NCBI GenBank assembly: GCA_016297325.1
Contig: JAEDGW010000027.1
Span: 1-24,827 of the forward strand
Length of the DNA: 24,827 nucleotides
Direction of reading: 5' to 3'
DNA from: Coprococcus sp.
GTDB lineage: Bacteria; Bacillota; Clostridia; Lachnospirales; Lachnospiraceae
Made by a program: the position numbers and the translations under genes. Positions 21,876-24,827 of the stretch are shown piece by piece. Below the pieces are notes generated by a model, which was given only the letters and a program-made list of their open reading frames with translations, made no database searches and had not been told where the DNA came from. Position 1 is the first letter of the stretch. Every line of letters starts with the position of its first letter.

Positions 21876-22349
21876 ATGAGAAAGATATTTGCATTGATGC
21901 TGGCGTTGTTCCTTCTGGGAAGTATAGCCGGATGTGGACAGAGCAGCGATGAGCAGAAAGCGGAGCCGGATGTGCATACGCTGGCGGATAAATTGATGTC
22001 AGGCCTGACATTTGAGGATTCGGTGTCTGAGGTATCGGCGGATGTTGCTCTGAAATATTATGGCATAGACAGTGCAGAGATAGTGGACTGCGATGTCCAT
22101 ATTTCTACAGGAGCTACCGCTGAGGAGGTTGCAGTATTTGAAGCTCAGACAGCGATAGATGCACAGAATATATTGTCAGCCATGAAGACGAGGCAGGACA
22201 CACAGATAAAGACATATTTTTCATATAATTCAAATGAAGTCTCAAGACTGGATGATGCGGTTGTTGAGGCTCATGACAGATTTGTGCTGTATGTGGTATC
22301 GGACGACAGTGCAAAAGCTGAGGAGATAATAAAAGGGTATCTGGAATGA
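21876..22349 (+). CDS. DUF4358 family lipoprotein
   Basis: The protein has 157 residues. Signal peptide MRKIFALMLALFLLGSIAGC with a lipobox (IAGC, Cys20), so it is lipid-anchored on the outer face of the membrane. The mature part carries the DUF4358 pattern: a tandem-helix start (LADKLMSGLTFEDSVSEV), KYYGID, then an alpha/beta core ending with a helix near AEEIIKGYLE. Function of the family is unknown. Start: ATG 21876 begins the signal peptide properly; a GTG at 21858 would put a polar stretch ahead of it. It lies directly after the SGNH-like gene and is almost certainly co-transcribed. Its stop codon lies in the loop of a hairpin (22332-22368). Confidence 0.85.
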   Translation: MRKIFALMLALFLLGSIAGCGQSSDEQKAEPDVHTLADKLMSGLTFEDSVSEVSADVALKYYGIDSAEIVDCDVHISTGATAEEVAVFEAQTAIDAQNILSAMKTRQDTQIKTYFSYNSNEVSRLDDAVVEAHDRFVLYVVSDDSAKAEEIIKGYLE

Positions 22350-22368
22350 TAAGTTCCGGATACCCTTT
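22332..22368 (+). terminator. Hairpin over the DUF4358 stop codon, possible weak terminator
   Basis: AAAGGGTATCTGGAA (22332-22346) pairs with TTCCGGATACCCTTT (22354-22368) with one G-U pair; the loop holds the TGA stop. There is no real U-tract after it, so it may stabilise the 3' end or stop polymerase only weakly. Confidence 0.5.
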
Positions 22369-22465
22369 AGTGTCATTATCGGGATTTTTACATAGTATAG
22401 TAATAAATCCGCTGTCGATCAGGAAAGATAAATAACAGGGCGGAAGCTGGTTGTATTTTTCGTTT

Positions 22466-22500
22466 TTGCCATGTATTATGTACAATGTATACAATATACA
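22466..22500 (+). promoter_or_regulatory. Candidate promoter and palindromic operator for the flavin reductase-ispE-gntR operon
   Basis: TTGCCA (22466-22471), an 18-nt spacer and TACAAT (22490-22495) make a fair promoter. TGTATACAATATACA (22486-22500), a 6-bp inverted repeat around CAA, covers the -10. The GntR regulator encoded at the end of this operon is a possible binder (inference only). Confidence 0.45.
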
Positions 22501-22529
22501 AAATACAGATAATTGACAGCTTGTTATAT

Positions 22530-22567
22530 CAGTGGCGGGCAGAGGATATTTCGCCTGCCCGCCGCTG
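22530..22567 (+). promoter_or_regulatory. Strong GC-rich hairpin in the operon leader
   Basis: CAGTGGCGGGCAG (22530-22542) pairs with CTGCCCGCCGCTG (22555-22567) with one G-U pair and a 12-nt loop. No U-tract follows on either strand. It sits 70 nt before the flavin reductase start in otherwise AT-rich DNA, as part of the leader mRNA. Confidence 0.6.
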
Positions 22568-22637
22568 AAAAGAGAAAGAGTTAATAAATAATGTAACTTC
22601 AGATGGCTGGAGTTCAGTGAAATAAGAGGTAAGTGAT

Positions 22638-23201
22638 ATGTCAAAGCAGAGTTGGAAACCGGGAAATATGTTATATCCAGTGCCTGCGGTTATGGTGAGC
22701 TGCAAGAGGCCGGGAGAGAAGGCGAATATAATCACCATCGCATGGGCTGGAACTATATGCAGCGATCCTGCCATGGTGTCGATATCCGTAAGACCGGAGA
22801 GATATTCATATGACATCATAAAGGAGACCGGAGAATTTACGATCAATCTTGTGACTGAGAAGCTTGCATTTGCGACGGACTACTGCGGCGTGAAGTCAGG
22901 TCGCGACGTTGACAAATTCAGTGAGATGAATCTGCATACATGTGATGGTGTGAACGTGTCATGCCCTGGAATAGAGGAAAGTCCAGTGAACATAGAGTGC
23001 AAGGTGAAAGAGGTTCTGCCTCTGGGATCACATCATATGTTTATCGCAGAGGTTGTGGGAGTTCAGATAAGTGACGAGTATATGGATAAGACCGGCAAGT
23101 TCAACCTGAACAGCACAGGTCTGGTGGCGTATTCCCACGGAGAGTATTTTGGACTTGGAGATAAGATCGGCAAATTTGGATATTCTGTGAGAAAGAAGTA
23201 G
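22638..23201 (+). CDS. Flavin reductase family / flavoredoxin-like protein
   Basis: The protein has 187 residues; AGAGG lies 8 nt before the ATG. It is a single flavin reductase-like split-barrel domain that binds FMN. Seen: PGNMLYPVPAVMVSC at the start, ITIAWAGTICSDPAMVSISVRPERYSYDIIKETGEFTINL (the flavin-binding region with the SxRPxRYS pattern; fragments of one stretch), and CKVKEVLPLGSHHMFIAEVVGVQ later. Close relatives are the flavoredoxins of anaerobes, which pass electrons between ferredoxin-like carriers and other proteins. The partner is not evident here. Cytoplasmic. It is followed 26 nt later by ispE and probably shares its transcript; the functional link to isoprenoid synthesis is unclear. 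Confidence 0.9.
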   Translation: MSKQSWKPGNMLYPVPAVMVSCKRPGEKANIITIAWAGTICSDPAMVSISVRPERYSYDIIKETGEFTINLVTEKLAFATDYCGVKSGRDVDKFSEMNLHTCDGVNVSCPGIEESPVNIECKVKEVLPLGSHHMFIAEVVGVQISDEYMDKTGKFNLNSTGLVAYSHGEYFGLGDKIGKFGYSVRKK

Positions 23202-23227
23202 TTGTAGCATATACAGATAGGAGAAAT

Positions 23228-24097
23228 ATGGGAATTACATTAAGAGCTTACGGAAAAGTCAATCTTGGCCTGGATGTTCTCAGAAGGCTGGAGAATGGCT
23301 ATCATGAAGTGAAGATGATCATGCAGACGGTGGATCTGTATGACCTGCTGACATTTGAGAAGCTGGATGGGGCTGGCGTGGAGATACATAGCAGCCAGCC
23401 TGATCTTCCGGTTGGTGAAGACAACATAATATATAAAGCGTGCGGACTTATGATGAGTGAGTATGGACTCACAGGCGGAGTCAAGGTGACTCTGGAGAAG
23501 AATATACCGGTTGCAGCAGGCATGGCGGGTGGAAGCACTGATGCTGCCGCTGCTCTGACTGCGATGAACAGCCTGTATGATCTGGGGCTGTCCCAGAAGG
23601 AACTGCTGGAACTTGGAGTTAAGATCGGAGCTGATGTGCCGTACTGTGTGATGCAGGGAACTGCGCTGTCAGAGGGAATCGGCGAGCAACTCACAGCCCT
23701 TGCACCTATGCCGGAATGTACCATGGTCATAGCAAAACCGCCGGTCGGTGTATCTACAAAATGGGTATATCAGAATCTGAAGGCTTCGGAGCTTTCTGAC
23801 CATCCTGACATTGACGGAATGGTGGATGCGCTTAAGGCCGGGGATCTCAGGGGAGTCACGGACCGCATGGCAAATGTGCTTGAGACGGTCACGATACCTG
23901 CACACAGGGAGATCGCACAGATCAAGGATATAATGCTTGAAAATGGTGCGATGAACTCACTGATGAGCGGAAGCGGTCCTACCGTATTTGGAATATATGA
24001 CGATGCTGATGCTGCGGAGCAGACTGCAGAAAAGCTTAAGGCGAGCGGACTTGCAAATCAGGTGTATGTGACATTGCCATATAACGGAAAGAGGTAG
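23228..24097 (+). CDS. ispE: 4-diphosphocytidyl-2-C-methyl-D-erythritol kinase
   Basis: The protein has 289 residues, standard length. Reaction: ATP-dependent phosphorylation of CDP-methylerythritol, the fourth step of the MEP pathway to isoprenoid precursors, in the cytoplasm. GHMP kinase features: AYGKVNLGLDV at the N-terminus (Lys10), the ATP-binding PVAAGMAGGSTDAAAAL (95-110), GADVPYC with the catalytic Asp137, and the C-terminal SGSGPTVFG loop. The ribosome site is ATAGGAGAA before the ATG. It is the middle gene of a three-gene set; the GntR start codon follows its stop by one to four bases. All residues expected for activity are present. Confidence 0.97.
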   Translation: MGITLRAYGKVNLGLDVLRRLENGYHEVKMIMQTVDLYDLLTFEKLDGAGVEIHSSQPDLPVGEDNIIYKACGLMMSEYGLTGGVKVTLEKNIPVAAGMAGGSTDAAAALTAMNSLYDLGLSQKELLELGVKIGADVPYCVMQGTALSEGIGEQLTALAPMPECTMVIAKPPVGVSTKWVYQNLKASELSDHPDIDGMVDALKAGDLRGVTDRMANVLETVTIPAHREIAQIKDIMLENGAMNSLMSGSGPTVFGIYDDADAAEQTAEKLKASGLANQVYVTLPYNGKR

Positions 24098-24101
24098 GAT
24101 G

Positions 24102-24776
24102 ATGGATCTGAAATTGAACATAGATGAATATCTGCCTCTGAGAGAGGTGGTCTTCAATACTCTCAGAAGTGCCATAGTGCATGGAGAATTTGAGCCGGGA
24201 GAAAGACTTATGGAGGTGACTCTGGCGAAAAGGCTTGGCGTGAGCAGAACCCCTGTCAGGGAGGCGATACGTATGCTGGAGCTGGAAGGCCTTGTGGTCA
24301 TGATGCCGAGACGCGGAGCGGAGGTTGCGCATATAACGGAGAAGGATCTGAAGGATGCTCTTGAGATAAGAATGGCACTGGAGGAGCTGGCGGCCGGTCT
24401 TGCCTGTGCGAGGATAGATGACGATGGAAGAAAGAATCTCCGGGAAGCCTGTGCGAGATTCCGGGAGGCCGTTGTCAAAAAGAATCTGAATGAGATCGTC
24501 GATGCCGATGTGGCATTTCACAATGTGATATATGACGTCACAGATAACAAAAGACTTGTGGGCATGTTCCAGAATCTCCGGAAACAGGTGTACAGATACA
24601 GGGTGGAATACCTGAAGGATTCCAGCTATCACACGAAGCTGGCGGAGGAGCACGAAGCTCTCACGGATGCCATCTCCCGCGGTGATGTGGACATGGCCAG
24701 GGAAGTCACCAGAAAACATATATACGATCAGGAAAAGATAGTGATCGCAAATGCAGTAAAGAGCAGTGATACATAA
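24102..24776 (+). CDS. GntR-family regulator, FadR/FCD subfamily
   Basis: The protein has 224 residues. Winged helix-turn-helix (about 12-78): LRSAIVHGEFEPGERLMEVTLAKRL (in pieces), GVSRTPVREAIRMLELEGLV, and the wing PRRGAEVAHI. C-terminal FCD ligand domain (about 82-215), all helical, with the metal or ligand set Asp136, His140, His184 and His206 in place. Family role: ligand-responsive repressor or activator, often of acid-sugar or organic-acid metabolism; the ligand cannot be read from sequence. Start: GAGG (24091-24094) is 7 nt before ATG 24102 and 4 nt before ATG 24099; either is possible. It is translationally coupled to ispE (in practice the pair is conserved in Clostridia as far as I recall). 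Its stop lies in a terminator hairpin. Confidence 0.92.
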   Translation: MDLKLNIDEYLPLREVVFNTLRSAIVHGEFEPGERLMEVTLAKRLGVSRTPVREAIRMLELEGLVVMMPRRGAEVAHITEKDLKDALEIRMALEELAAGLACARIDDDGRKNLREACARFREAVVKKNLNEIVDADVAFHNVIYDVTDNKRLVGMFQNLRKQVYRYRVEYLKDSSYHTKLAEEHEALTDAISRGDVDMAREVTRKHIYDQEKIVIANAVKSSDT

Positions 24777-24797
24777 TATGTGTCGCTGTTCTTTTTT
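24761..24797 (+). terminator. Terminator overlapping the gntR stop codon
   Basis: GAGCAGTGATACAT (24761-24774) pairs with ATGTGTCGCTGTTC (24778-24791) through 14 positions with three G-U pairs and a 3-nt loop, then TTTTTT (24792-24797). The TAA stop (24774-24776) is at the tip of the hairpin. The last bases of the window (to 24827) hold a short CAAGC-GTCA-GCTTG hairpin and no gene. Confidence 0.88.
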
Positions 24798-24827
24798 ATG
24801 TCACAAGCGTCAGCTTGATGACCTACG

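Overview
The window looks like chromosome from a Lachnospiraceae-type gut Firmicute, in the Coprococcus / Roseburia / Butyrivibrio neighbourhood. The reasons are moderate G+C, strong Shine-Dalgarno sites, sporulation-type genes in a fibre-degrading gene set, an agr-like quorum-sensing locus, and Lachnospiraceae-typical families (DUF5685, DUF4358, InlB-like surface proteins). The species is an inference. No rRNA, tRNA, CRISPR array, phage or insertion sequence was seen.

Layout. (1) 1-3519: a chaperone-flavoured operon: the 3' part of a tail-less Hsp70 (dnaK-like), a small membrane protein with a zinc ribbon, a DUF5685 protein carrying two Asp-rich motifs, and a J-domain/TPR protein with a Cys-rich tail, closed by a perfect 14-bp terminator. 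DUF5685 ends in a 15-bp tandem repeat whose frame is broken by one base. (2) 3520-4021: a gene-free stretch with a probable minus-strand structured RNA (about 3550-3740), then a promoter and palindromic operator for glycogen phosphorylase. (3) 4022-7752: glycogen phosphorylase and a secreted GH5 endoglucanase. (4) 7872-8245 (minus): a cold-shock protein with a textbook promoter and a leader of about 120 nt. (5) 8423-10279: SpoIID-like and SpoIIQ/LytM-like proteins, both missing the catalytic residues of their families, followed by a 41-bp tandem repeat and a bidirectional terminator. (6) 10540-13023 (minus): cellobiose phosphorylase. (7) 13201-16326: an agr-type system arranged agrB-agrA-agrC on the minus strand, with a 51-residue agrD-like peptide gene on the plus strand across a 336-bp intergenic region that holds a large near-perfect palindrome. 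(8) 16601-19552: a small membrane protein and a large Thr-rich surface protein, convergent on a shared hairpin. (9) 19747-20751 (minus): aldose 1-epimerase. (10) 20977-22349: an SGNH-like membrane protein and a DUF4358 lipoprotein. (11) 22638-24776: flavin reductase, ispE and a FadR-type GntR regulator, ending in a terminator that contains the last stop codon.

How the parts may work together. Endoglucanase, cellobiose phosphorylase, aldose epimerase and glycogen phosphorylase make a coherent beta-glucan and storage-glucan pathway that yields phosphorylated sugars. The agr locus is a complete cell-density circuit: peptide, processing protease, sensor and regulator. The SpoIID/SpoIIQ pair suggests retained engulfment machinery in altered form.

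The best candidates for something undescribed are the rearranged agr locus with a predicted cyclic peptide, the Hsp70/DUF5685/J-protein operon, the minus-strand structured RNA, and the catalytically altered SpoIID/SpoIIQ pair.
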